DNA from: Paenibacillus sp. MAEPY2
GTDB taxonomy: Bacteria > Bacillota > Bacilli > Paenibacillales > Paenibacillaceae
Length of the DNA stretch: 64,000 nt
NCBI RefSeq assembly: GCF_000499205.1
Contig: NZ_AWUK01000031.1
Location: 1-64,000, forward strand
Direction of reading: 5' to 3'
Below are positions 44,447 through 52,741 of this stretch, piece by piece (the stretch's first letter is position 1; every line of letters starts with the position of its first letter). Below the pieces are notes generated by a model that saw only the letters and a program-made list of their open reading frames with translations, had not been told where the DNA came from and searched no databases. The position numbers and the translations under genes were made by a program.

Positions 44447-44460
44447 TGGTAACGCTTACA
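44447..44460 (-). promoter_or_regulatory. Perfect cre (CcpA) site before the glycan operon
   Basis: Read on the minus strand, TGTAAGCGTTACCA matches every position of the consensus TGWAARCGYTWNCW. It lies upstream of the first permease gene, so catabolite repression of the operon is likely. Confidence 0.7.
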
Positions 44461-45384
44461 TACTGAGTTTATGGATCAATTTTGAATTCGTAAATATGCT
44501 ATTTCGATCTTCCCTCCCAAAAACCAGGAAAGTGCTGCTACAACGGGGGTTTACACTTTTGATTACAGCTTGTCATTGTCATTTTGGAGAAGTAAAACAT
44601 GTGGAATTTGACTTATTTTCGTCCTGAAGTTGTCATAAGGGGTAGCTTCGCATGAACTTGACAGATGCCAGATCTGAACAAAAGTTGAGAAACAAACCTA
44701 AAAGTCAAAACCCACATATGTTTAGGAAAAAGATAGCCATGGTTGCAGACATCATCGTGGGGATTCTGGGCAGTTCCATGATCCAAGTCAAGTCGCAAGG
44801 TCTTGTCATGTTCAACGCATCTCAATCCAAAATGAGATAGAGGTGCCCTTCGTTACTGCTGCTCCACTCCCCTCCTCATGCATTTTTCTTTTCAGGATAG
44901 ATTTAATTCAATCACATTAATGTAATATTATCTATCATATATTTACCACCTGCTTCAAGCTCCCTTATTGCTTAGCTTTATTCTATGAGTTCCTTCCCAG
45001 CTTCGTAAATATGTCGTTTTCACCCTGGACTAGAAGCCTCACAAACCCAGATAAACATTGGGAATATCAAGTCATATATGTTGATCTTGTGCATGACATG
45101 AAAGTCTGGAATCATTGATAATTTCAGGATAACTCCAGAAAAAAAGCCGCTCTATTTAAATCAGAGCAGCCCTTCTACCTATGTGGATATCGATTCCCAA
45201 CTAATAAATAACATAAATATGTCACTTAAATTGACTTAACAACCCGTTGTAATATACAAAAATGTAACATATACTTCCGTATAAAAAAACAATCTCAGAC
45301 CTACTACGAACGATTCGGACTAGAAGGCAGACAATCTTGCTAACCAACTCACTTCATAAAGATCATCACTCTCAAGAAAAACTC
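44461..45384. other. Gene-poor intergenic stretch
   Basis: About 0.9 kb without a convincing gene. A 62-residue ORF on the plus strand at 44652-44840 (AAGGGG before the ATG, no recognisable domain) is possible but doubtful. A stem GCTCT/AGAGC (45153-45172) next to seven A (T-run on the minus strand) looks like a leftward terminator, yet no gene is seen before it, so an sRNA or gene relic in 45177-45380 is conceivable. Confidence 0.3.
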
Positions 45385-45419
45385 AAAAAAAACGTGCTTC
45401 GATCAGGGATCGAAGCACG
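45385..45419 (-). terminator. Terminator of the SLH-protein gene
   Basis: CGTGCTTCGATC (45393-45404) pairs with GATCGAAGCACG (45408-45419) around AGG, with eight A before it (T-run on the minus strand): a perfect 12-bp stem. Confidence 0.88.
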
Positions 45420-45433
45420 CTGGCATGGTTTGC

Positions 45434-46357
45434 TTACTTTCCAGAAGGCTGCGCTTCCGCAGTGTACCCTGTTGGAATATCTGTCTCAGCCGTAACATTG
45501 GTGATGACCATTGGATACATCATATCCGGATCAGGTTGGATAATGGTATACAACACGATGGCACGTCCATCCTTCTCCAGCTTCACATCTTCAATCTTCA
45601 ATCCATAGCCAGGATGAGGCATTTGCGCGGACAGTTTGACTTTGACCGTCTTGTCATCCACCTTGGTTGAAGTCACGGTAGGTACAATCGCCTGTTGGCC
45701 TTCGCCTGGGTTCGTTGGAGTCGGTTCTGTCGATCCGCCATTGCCGTGCTTATCCACAAATTCAAGTGCATTGAAGATCATGCTTGCAGCCTCCATACGG
45801 GTAAGCGACTGATCTGGACGGAAGTTTCCGTCCTTATCCAGTTCAATGATGTCCATGTTCAGTAGGTTCTGGACCGCAGATTTGGCGTCCTTACCGATTT
45901 TATTTTCGTCCTTAATATCATTATACAGCATGATTACCGGATATTCCCCGGTTGTATTAATTCCTTCAAGGAGCAAGATAGCAAACTGCTCACGCGTCAT
46001 CTTCCCCTGCGGATTCAATTCCACCGGAATGGATAGGCCATTCTGTGTTGCAGCCTGAACTGCATCGGCGTACCAGGTCGTTGGACTAATTTTATGTTGT
46101 GCCGAAGCGGCAGCGTATTCATTTTTCAGACCAAAAGCGTTCACGATCAGTTGAACACCCTGTGGCTCGGACAATGCGACATCCGGACGAAACAGATCCG
46201 CCGTTACTCCATTAACAATACCCTTGGAATGCAACGAGTCCACAATCGTTTTTTGCCCTTCATCTTTTACATCCGAAAAAGCAAGTACCGATGCACCTCC
46301 TGCAGTCAAAGAAACGCAGAGCGCAAGCGTTGCAGCCAATCCTTTTTTATGTTTCAT
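45434..46357 (-). CDS. SLH-domain protein with PrcB-like C-terminal domain
   Basis: A 307-residue secreted protein. A signal peptide (KKGLAATLALCVSLTAGGASVLA) precedes S-layer-homology repeats over residues 28-205 (GIVNGVTADLFRPDVALSE, MTREQFAILLLEGI, NFRPDQSLTRMEAASMI), which bind pyruvylated wall polymer. After a Gly/Pro/Thr linker, the last 90 residues (VKVKLSAQMPHPGYGLKIED, TIIQPDPDMMYPMVITNV) resemble the PrcB/protease-inhibitor-like domain. GGAGGTG precedes the ATG. It stands alone and is probably a cell-surface protein with a binding or inhibitory role; the last point is inference. Confidence 0.82.
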   Translation of the reverse strand: MKHKKGLAATLALCVSLTAGGASVLAFSDVKDEGQKTIVDSLHSKGIVNGVTADLFRPDVALSEPQGVQLIVNAFGLKNEYAAASAQHKISPTTWYADAVQAATQNGLSIPVELNPQGKMTREQFAILLLEGINTTGEYPVIMLYNDIKDENKIGKDAKSAVQNLLNMDIIELDKDGNFRPDQSLTRMEAASMIFNALEFVDKHGNGGSTEPTPTNPGEGQQAIVPTVTSTKVDDKTVKVKLSAQMPHPGYGLKIEDVKLEKDGRAIVLYTIIQPDPDMMYPMVITNVTAETDIPTGYTAEAQPSGK

Positions 46358-46714
46358 TTCGTGGCACCTCCATAGTTAGTAAACCCAATTTTTGACCTCT
46401 TCAACCCTACAGACGGGAGACCCCCTGGAAATGTTTCAGTAAAATCGACATCTGGTGAATAAATGACGAATATACCGCATATATCACTTTCGCTGTGGGC
46501 GCTGATCTGCCTTCTTCCATGAATGCTTACTTGCTTCGTTGACATCTTTATCGATAAGCGCAAAAATAAGAATATAGAATTCTATCGAATGACGGATAAA
46601 CAGCAAACCGGATCGCATAAAGTAAGAGGGCACGACGCGCTATTATCAGGTGTCGGCCCTTTTCTTGACTCCGCTTGCAACCAAATTCCACCCCGAACAA
46701 AGGAGAACAAATCT
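46358..46714. other. Divergent intergenic stretch
   Basis: About 360 bp between the SLH gene and the exporter operon. The exporter ORF stays open back to 46523, but the ribosome site is at 46700-46706, so this stretch is treated as leader and promoters. No clear promoter, repeat or small gene was identified. Confidence 0.4.
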
Positions 46715-48457
46715 ATGTCCAAGAAAGGATTACTACGAGGCTATGTCATTGCCAACTGGCCCGTATATCTGTTCGCTGTACTACTGATTATCGCCTCCAA
46801 TGTGGGTCAGGCGTCCTTGCCCCGAATTCTGGGCAGCTTTACGGATCAGCTCATGCAGAACACACTTCAGATGAATACAGTCATCCGGTACAGCCTGTCG
46901 CTATTAGCCATAGCCATCGCATATAACCTGTTATTCGGTACCGGACAATTCATGATCATGAAGCTTGGACGCCGCTTCGAATTCATGACACGTGAGCGTA
47001 TTTTCGGCAAATTTTCCGAGCTGAGCGAGCACTATTTCTCCAAACAGGGAAATGGGAAACTACTCAGTTACGTCATGAATGATGTCACCTCTGTACGTGA
47101 AGCCATCTCCAACGGCGTCACTATGATGACCAATGCAACATTTCTATTATTATCCTGCATCGTGATGATGCTGCTCAGCGGAATCCCGATGAGACTCATT
47201 CTGATCAGTATTGTGCCTTTGCTGGCCATTCCCTTTCTGGTCGTTTTTTTCGGTCCGCGAATTCGCAAGCGCTCTCGTGATGTACAGGATGCTCTTGCAA
47301 CGATGACGGAATCGGCAGAAGAGCAGCTGGGCGGCATTCGTGTAACTAAAACATTTGCCATTGAAGACAGCGCTCGTGAGCGATTTGGGATCACAGTAGA
47401 TGCGATCAAAAGCAAGCAGCTGCGACTCGTTCGTCTGTCCTCTTTATTTCAGGCCCTGCTACCGCTGCTGGGTGCCATTTCACTGGTTGTCTCCCTGCTT
47501 ATCGGCGGAATCTTGACGATGCAAAATTCCATTACACTCGGAAGTTTTGTGGCCTTGACGTTATATTTGCGGATCATCATGGGACCGCTTCAACAAATCG
47601 GTAATGTGATCAATACCATGCAGCGTTCTGGAGCGTCATTGGAACGGGTAAATGATCTGCTGACGGAAGTGCCTGATGTGCGTGAGCTTCCCAACGCAAC
47701 AAGGCTTCAAACGGTGAATGACATTACAATTGAAAATCTGTCCTTTTCCTATCCCAACAGTTCATCCCCTGCACTCAAAAACATCAGTCTGGACATCCAG
47801 GCAGGACGAACCGTGGGGATTGTGGGTAAAACAGGTTCGGGTAAAAGCACCTTTGTCAAACTATTGCTGCGTACATATGAGCCGCCTGAAGGCACGATTC
47901 GCATTAACGGTACCGACATTCGGCAGTTGTCGTTGGAGGGCCTGCGGTCCCGTATTGCCTATGTTCCCCAGGATGGGTTCCTGTTCAGTACAACCATTCG
48001 GGACAACATCGCTTTTAGCAACCGGGAGGTTCCGTTGGACACCGTAGAGCATAGTGCACGACAAGCGATGATCTACGAAAACATTATTCGGTTCCCCGAT
48101 CAGTTCGATACCCTGCTGGGTGAACGCGGACTCACATTGTCTGGGGGTCAGCGTCAGCGCACCAGTCTTGCACGGGGATTGATCAAAAAAGCTCAGGTGC
48201 TCATCCTGGATGACAGCATGAGTGCTGTAGATGCCGTCACCGAAAGTGGCATTCTGCGCAGCCTGCGTGAGATTGGCAAAGGTAAAACAACGCTGATCAT
48301 CTCTCACCGGATCAGCGCAGTCCGTCATGCCGACGAAATTATCGTTCTGGATGAAGGCCGAATCGTTGAACAGGGAACGCACGCAGAGCTGATGACCGCA
48401 AAAGGGTTATATGCTGCAACCTATCGTTTGCAAGAGGAGGGATTACATCATGACTGA
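46715..48457 (+). CDS. ABC exporter subunit, degenerate-site half (YheI-like)
   Basis: A 580-residue half-transporter with six predicted helices (residues 15-320) fused to an ATPase domain. Walker A is GKTGSGKST, the Q-loop is in VPQDGFLF, the signature is LSGGQRQR, and Walker B is VLILDDSMSAVD, where Asp replaces the catalytic Glu. That substitution marks the degenerate site of heterodimeric exporters such as BmrCD. AAAGGAG precedes the ATG. The stop overlaps the start of the next gene by eight bases, so the two subunits are made together. Likely role: multidrug or lipid export. Confidence 0.9.
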   Translation: MSKKGLLRGYVIANWPVYLFAVLLIIASNVGQASLPRILGSFTDQLMQNTLQMNTVIRYSLSLLAIAIAYNLLFGTGQFMIMKLGRRFEFMTRERIFGKFSELSEHYFSKQGNGKLLSYVMNDVTSVREAISNGVTMMTNATFLLLSCIVMMLLSGIPMRLILISIVPLLAIPFLVVFFGPRIRKRSRDVQDALATMTESAEEQLGGIRVTKTFAIEDSARERFGITVDAIKSKQLRLVRLSSLFQALLPLLGAISLVVSLLIGGILTMQNSITLGSFVALTLYLRIIMGPLQQIGNVINTMQRSGASLERVNDLLTEVPDVRELPNATRLQTVNDITIENLSFSYPNSSSPALKNISLDIQAGRTVGIVGKTGSGKSTFVKLLLRTYEPPEGTIRINGTDIRQLSLEGLRSRIAYVPQDGFLFSTTIRDNIAFSNREVPLDTVEHSARQAMIYENIIRFPDQFDTLLGERGLTLSGGQRQRTSLARGLIKKAQVLILDDSMSAVDAVTESGILRSLREIGKGKTTLIISHRISAVRHADEIIVLDEGRIVEQGTHAELMTAKGLYAATYRLQEEGLHHD

Positions 48458-50309
48458 CCGTAACGCAGAAGTTCGTTCAGATGCGGGAGCACAGGCACCG
48501 TCAGGGCATGGGTCCGGTTCCGATGCAAGCGCAGACCAGAGTAAGCGTACCTCGTTCAAAGCGATGATGTCCTACGCCCTCCCCCATAAATGGGCCTTTG
48601 CAGGTATCTTTTTCTGCTCACTGCTCGGTATTTCCGCAGATCTGCTTCAGCCTTATCTGGTGAAGATTGCAATCGATGATCATCTGGCAATCGGTCAGAC
48701 CAGTGTAGGCTTCCTTATCCAACTGGCAGCCATCTTTCTGGGGTTGGCTGTAATCAGCTTTATTTTCACTTATGTACAAAACAATCTGCTGCAACATGTT
48801 GGTCAGAACATCGTCTCTCGCATCCGGAAAGACCTGTTCAAGCATATCTCCAAAATGTCGATGTCTTTCTTCGACCGTTTCCATATCGGCAGTCTGGTTA
48901 CGAATGTATCCAGTGATACGGAAACAATCAGCAGTTTCTTCACCCAGGTGCTGCTTAGTCTTATCCGGGATGGCATGATGCTGGTGCTTATTATCGTCTT
49001 TATGTTCCAGCTCGACCCGGTACTCGCGGGGTATTCTCTTATCGTATTGCCTGTAATCGCCATTGTGGCCGTATTGTTCCGAAGTCGACTGCGCAGAGCT
49101 TATCAGAATGCCCGCACTCGTCTCTCCCGTCTGATTGCGTTCACGGCAGAGAACCTGTCCGGTATGTTTCTGATCCAGGCTTTCCATCAGGAAGAAGAAC
49201 AGAAGAAAAGATTCAAGGAGCAGAACACACTTCACCTAAAGGCCAATATCGCGCAGGCCCGGTCCAATGTTATTTTCAACCGAACGTTTGATATCCTAGG
49301 TAATGCCGCGCTCGTCATGATGGTTTGGCTTGGGGGACGTGCCGTGCTGGGTGAATCATTGCAGGTGGGTGTGCTCTATGCGTTTATCAGTTACATCCGT
49401 CAGTTCTTCCAGCCGATCAACCAGATCACCATGCAGTGGAACACGTTTCAGTCAACTACCGTATCCATGGATCGGATCTGGAACATTCTGAGTACCCGTC
49501 CGGAAGTCGCTGACCCGAATCCCGGGACCGCCTCCACACTTGAACCACGGCATGTGATGGGGCAGATTGATTTTAATGATGTATCGTTCGGTTATCGCGC
49601 AGACCGCCCTCTGATTCAGCATATGAATCTGCATCTCTATCCCGGAGAAATGGTGGGCATTGTAGGAACTACAGGGGCAGGCAAAAGTACACTGATCTCC
49701 CTGCTCAATCGTTTCTACGATGTGAATCAGGGCAGCATTGAAATTGATGGAATAGACATTCGTCATTTCCCGCAGGCCAATCTTCACCGGATTGTTGGTC
49801 TGATCCAGCAGGAACCGTTCCTCTTCTCGGGCTCCATCATTGACAATGTTCGAATGTTTCGCGAAGATATTACAAGGGAGCAGGCTATTCAGGCCTGCCG
49901 ATTTGTCGGAGCACATGCGATGATTTCACGTTTGCCGCAAGGCTATGATACACGGCTTTCCGAACGCGGAAGCGGTTTGTCCGCCGGCGAGCGTCAACTG
50001 ATATCGTTTGCCCGAATCGTGGTCTTTCAGCCCCGAGTGCTTATTCTGGATGAAGCAACCGCAAATCTGGATTCACATACCGAACAATTGGTTCAACAGG
50101 CGCTGGAATCCGTATCTCAGGGCAGAACAACGATCGTCATTGCGCATCGTCTATCTACGGTCATGCATGCAGATCGGATTCTCGTTATGGAGAACGGTGA
50201 GATTGTCGAGGAAGGCTCCCATCAGAAGCTGATTGATGCAGAAGGGGTATATGCTGATCTCTACACCCATGCCCGTGAAGCCGGTAATGATTCAGCTATC
50301 TCTGGATAG
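48450..50309 (+). CDS. ABC exporter subunit, canonical-Walker-B half (YheH-like)
   Basis: A 619-residue half-transporter. An N-terminal polar 35-residue tail precedes six helices, then an ATPase domain with Walker A GTTGAGKST, signature LSAGERQL (non-consensus third position) and Walker B VLILDEATANLD with the catalytic Glu. Its signature variation complements the partner's missing Glu, so only one functional ATP site is expected per heterodimer. GGAGGGATTACATC precedes the ATG. Stem-loop TGCCGC/GCGGCA (50354-50377) follows as a probable terminator. Confidence 0.9.
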   Translation: MTDRNAEVRSDAGAQAPSGHGSGSDASADQSKRTSFKAMMSYALPHKWAFAGIFFCSLLGISADLLQPYLVKIAIDDHLAIGQTSVGFLIQLAAIFLGLAVISFIFTYVQNNLLQHVGQNIVSRIRKDLFKHISKMSMSFFDRFHIGSLVTNVSSDTETISSFFTQVLLSLIRDGMMLVLIIVFMFQLDPVLAGYSLIVLPVIAIVAVLFRSRLRRAYQNARTRLSRLIAFTAENLSGMFLIQAFHQEEEQKKRFKEQNTLHLKANIAQARSNVIFNRTFDILGNAALVMMVWLGGRAVLGESLQVGVLYAFISYIRQFFQPINQITMQWNTFQSTTVSMDRIWNILSTRPEVADPNPGTASTLEPRHVMGQIDFNDVSFGYRADRPLIQHMNLHLYPGEMVGIVGTTGAGKSTLISLLNRFYDVNQGSIEIDGIDIRHFPQANLHRIVGLIQQEPFLFSGSIIDNVRMFREDITREQAIQACRFVGAHAMISRLPQGYDTRLSERGSGLSAGERQLISFARIVVFQPRVLILDEATANLDSHTEQLVQQALESVSQGRTTIVIAHRLSTVMHADRILVMENGEIVEEGSHQKLIDAEGVYADLYTHAREAGNDSAISG

Positions 50310-50418
50310 TGGATCTGGATCTGGACCACGTGGGGTTAAATAAACGTTGAATGTGCCGCTCTGCGATGCAGGCGGCATGTTTGGTATATTTTCTGGGAAA
50401 TGATAAGGAGGCGTACTT

Positions 50419-50934
50419 ATGAAACCTGAATTACATACATCATCGGAGGCGGAGCTTGAGCATCGGCAGATGGGCTACCGCCGTTTTACGGCTATATGGA
50501 AAGGAGCACTGTGTCTTCTGTTCTTGCTGTTATGTGTGATCCTGTTATGGATTATTTATGACGAGCGCGCTGGACAACTGGAGACTTTGTATTATTCCAT
50601 CGCAGCCATTCTTGGCATGTGGTTTATCGGGCCTTTATTTTTTATGTTTCTGTCCCGGGCAATCGCGAGTTCTACCGTGTTATTATCCTGGAATGATGAA
50701 GGGCTTCATACCCTAAAGCGGACCATTCCCTGGGATGAAATTCGTAAAATTGAGCTTAGCTCTCCCGCATTTAGCAAATGGATATTGTCCTCATCGCCCA
50801 TGATTGCCCTGTATCTGAAAGACGGCACCCGGCGTCATATCCAGACCGATCATTTGCTAACCAAAAAAGAGCTCAGCCGAGCAGTTGTCCTTTTGCAGGA
50901 GACGCTGCACGAGAAACAGCAACAGGACCTCTGA
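50419..50934 (+). CDS. Two-helix membrane protein with PH-like tail, unknown function
   Basis: A 171-residue protein with two predicted helices (about residues 31-50 and 58-82) and a C-terminal cytoplasmic part (LLSWNDEGLHTLKRTIPWDEIRKIELSS) that looks like a bacterial PH-like domain, as in YcxB/DUF5381-type proteins. ATAAGGAGG precedes the ATG. It stands between the exporter operon and the Lrp regulator and is convergent with the latter. Function unknown. Confidence 0.7.
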   Translation: MKPELHTSSEAELEHRQMGYRRFTAIWKGALCLLFLLLCVILLWIIYDERAGQLETLYYSIAAILGMWFIGPLFFMFLSRAIASSTVLLSWNDEGLHTLKRTIPWDEIRKIELSSPAFSKWILSSSPMIALYLKDGTRRHIQTDHLLTKKELSRAVVLLQETLHEKQQQDL

Positions 50935-50947
50935 AATCCAGCTCACA

Positions 50948-51379
50948 TCATTCTGACTTTTCGATACCAACAGACAGGTTCATTCTATAATTTCCATACG
51001 GCAAAATGGCTTCCAGCAAGCTGCCAAGCTGCTCCATCGTTCCCGTGCGCACACGCATCAGGTAGCAGCCCTCTCCGCTGACACGGTGAACCTCCACGAT
51101 GTCTTCACGTGCAGCCATAAATTCACGGAAGGCGGCATGCCTGTCGCCGGAATTCAGAAAGATCGTTACAAATGCCTGCATGCCCAAGCCGAGGCGTTCC
51201 GGGTTCCATTTTACCGTATACCCTTCAATAACACCCAGATCATGCAGCTTGCGTACTCTCGCACCTACAGCTTGTCCGGTCAAATGCACCTCTTCCCCGA
51301 TCTCTTTGTGAGAGCGTTTGGAGTCCCGGATCAGGCTTTTCAGTATACGTATATCTGTATCATCAATCGTTTCATTCAT
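50948..51379 (-). CDS. Lrp/AsnC-family transcriptional regulator
   Basis: A 143-residue regulator. The HTH lies at residues 5-65 (DDTDIRILKSLIRDSKRSHKEIGEEVHLTGQAVGARVRKL), followed by the RAM ligand-binding domain (VHRVSGEGCYLMRVRTGTMEQL). Lrp proteins form octamers and often sense amino acids. It is divergent from the metallo-hydrolase gene, which it may control. An AAAGGA site precedes the ATG. Confidence 0.88.
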   Translation of the reverse strand: MNETIDDTDIRILKSLIRDSKRSHKEIGEEVHLTGQAVGARVRKLHDLGVIEGYTVKWNPERLGLGMQAFVTIFLNSGDRHAAFREFMAAREDIVEVHRVSGEGCYLMRVRTGTMEQLGSLLEAILPYGNYRMNLSVGIEKSE

Positions 51380-51506
51380 CTATTTTGCAATCCTTTCAAC
51401 TTGAAATTAAAGTGGTCTGTTTTCTTTCAGTGTGTTATTTACGCCGATAAACGGGTTGTATAACATATAGGATAATAACATTAATTCCCGAAGGAGTGCA
51501 GGTTCA

Positions 51507-52280
51507 ATGAAAATTCAATTGATTCGTAATGCTACATTATGGTTGGAATATGGGGGTCTGAATATACTGGTTGATCCCATGTTGATGGATAAAGAAGTGA
51601 TGCCTGCTTTTCCGAACACGCCCAATGAATTACGCAATCCAAGAGTCTCATTACCCGAGACGGAAACGGATTATATGAGCCCGGATCTGCTGATCGTTAC
51701 GCATACCCACCCTGATCACTGGGATGAAGCAGCAGCGAAGAAGCTCCGCAAAGATGTACCTCTGCTGTGTCAGCCAGGAGATGAGGCCGTGTTCACAGGA
51801 GCCGGGTTTACCAACGTTACCGCCGTGGATGACAAACATGAGTACCACTCCGTACGTTTTGCCCGTACTTCGGGACATCACGGAACCGGGGAAATCGGCG
51901 AGCGTATGGGCAAGGTGTCTGGTTTTGTATTGGAAGCGGACGGAGAACCTGTCTCGTATATCGCTGGGGATACCATCTAGTGTGAAGAGCCAGCCGAAGC
52001 CATTCGTCAATATCAGCCTGAGGTGATTGTGGTGAATGCTGGCGGAGCCCGCTTTCTACAAGGAGATCCGATTACGATGGACGGACCTGACGTAGCTGAC
52101 GTGAAACGCCTTGCACCGGATGCGCATGTGATCGCTGTGCATATGGATGCCATTAACCATTGCATGATGCCCCGCGTGGACCTCGCCAGTTACCTGACCT
52201 CCGAGCAGTTGGACGGACAAGTACTCATTCCACGCGATGGAGAGAGCTTTGAGTTTGGACAGGGCGCCGGGTTGAAGTAA
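51507..52280 (+). pseudogene. MBL-fold metallo-hydrolase (UlaG-like), broken by an in-frame TAG
   Basis: A 257-codon metallo-beta-lactamase-fold protein with one in-frame stop. The zinc motif THTHPDHWDE is at about residue 72, and SGHHGTGE and AGDTI follow. At 51978-51980 TAG stands where relatives have Trp (YIAGDTI-stop-CEEPAEAIRQ), and the frame then continues with EVIVVNAGGARFLQG and AVHMDAINHC to a TAA/TGA-type end at 52280. A TGG-to-TAG change is the simplest account. Both halves look intact otherwise, so the lesion is recent, or a sequence error. GGAGTGCAGG precedes the ATG. Confidence 0.82.
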
Positions 52281-52305
52281 CATTCATTTACTGTTTGTCC
52301 AAACA

Positions 52306-52502
52306 TCTAACGAATCTGAGACGCTCTATTTGGCGAAATCGCATAAGTTCGCCGTTCTAACGAATCGTAGACGTCCTATTTCCCTTTTTACACCCTCTTT
52401 GCACGCGCAATCACAGGTTTTCAATGAAATAGCGATTCCTGAGTTCGTTAGATTTGCTGTACCACACTAATCTGCACAATAAGGCGCACACGATTCGTTA
52501 GA
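52306..52502. repeat. Cluster of four TCTAACGAAT repeats in both orientations
   Basis: TCTAACGAATCTGAGACGC (52306 on) and TCTAACGAATCGTAGACGT (52356 on) are direct copies, each ending in CTATTT. AAATAGCGATTCCTGAG/TTCGTTAGA (52427-52452) and CGATTCGTTAGA (52491-52502) are inverted copies. The group could fold into a large hairpin; GGCGAA/TTCGCC (52332-52353) is a smaller stem within it. The interval 52281-52741 has no gene. Confidence 0.65.
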
Positions 52503-52597
52503 GGATGGAGCACCAGAGTAAGTTCTCTTCTCTTGTTGCACTCAAAATGGGTTTTGAGTTCGCTTTGCTTCACTTAAAGGCGGACACTTTATACCAC

Positions 52598-52637
52598 GAA
52601 AAAGGCTGAATGCGTATAAACTCGCATCCAGCCTTTT
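52598..52637 (-). terminator. Terminator downstream of the GH51 gene
   Basis: AAAAAGGCTG and CAGCCTTTTTT arms with an inner ATGCG/CGCAT stem span 52598-52637, with A- and T-runs on both sides. It lies about 100 bp past the stop of the leftward abfA-type gene. Confidence 0.75.
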
Positions 52638-52741
52638 TTCTCTTATTGAGATCACATCATACGGCGTTGTTCTGCCATCGAAGTGTCCTGTGTTCCTATG
52701 TCTCCTTTATTCCGGCTGCAACCCGCATACTTCCTAATCTA

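Noticed and set aside
44652..44840. 62-residue plus-strand ORF in the 1.1-kb gene-poor stretch
   Set aside because: Weak ribosome site and no recognisable domain; mentioned only in the intergenic entry.
52281..52741. CRISPR array
   Set aside because: The repeats are short, diverged and in both orientations, with no uniform spacers and no cas genes nearby.
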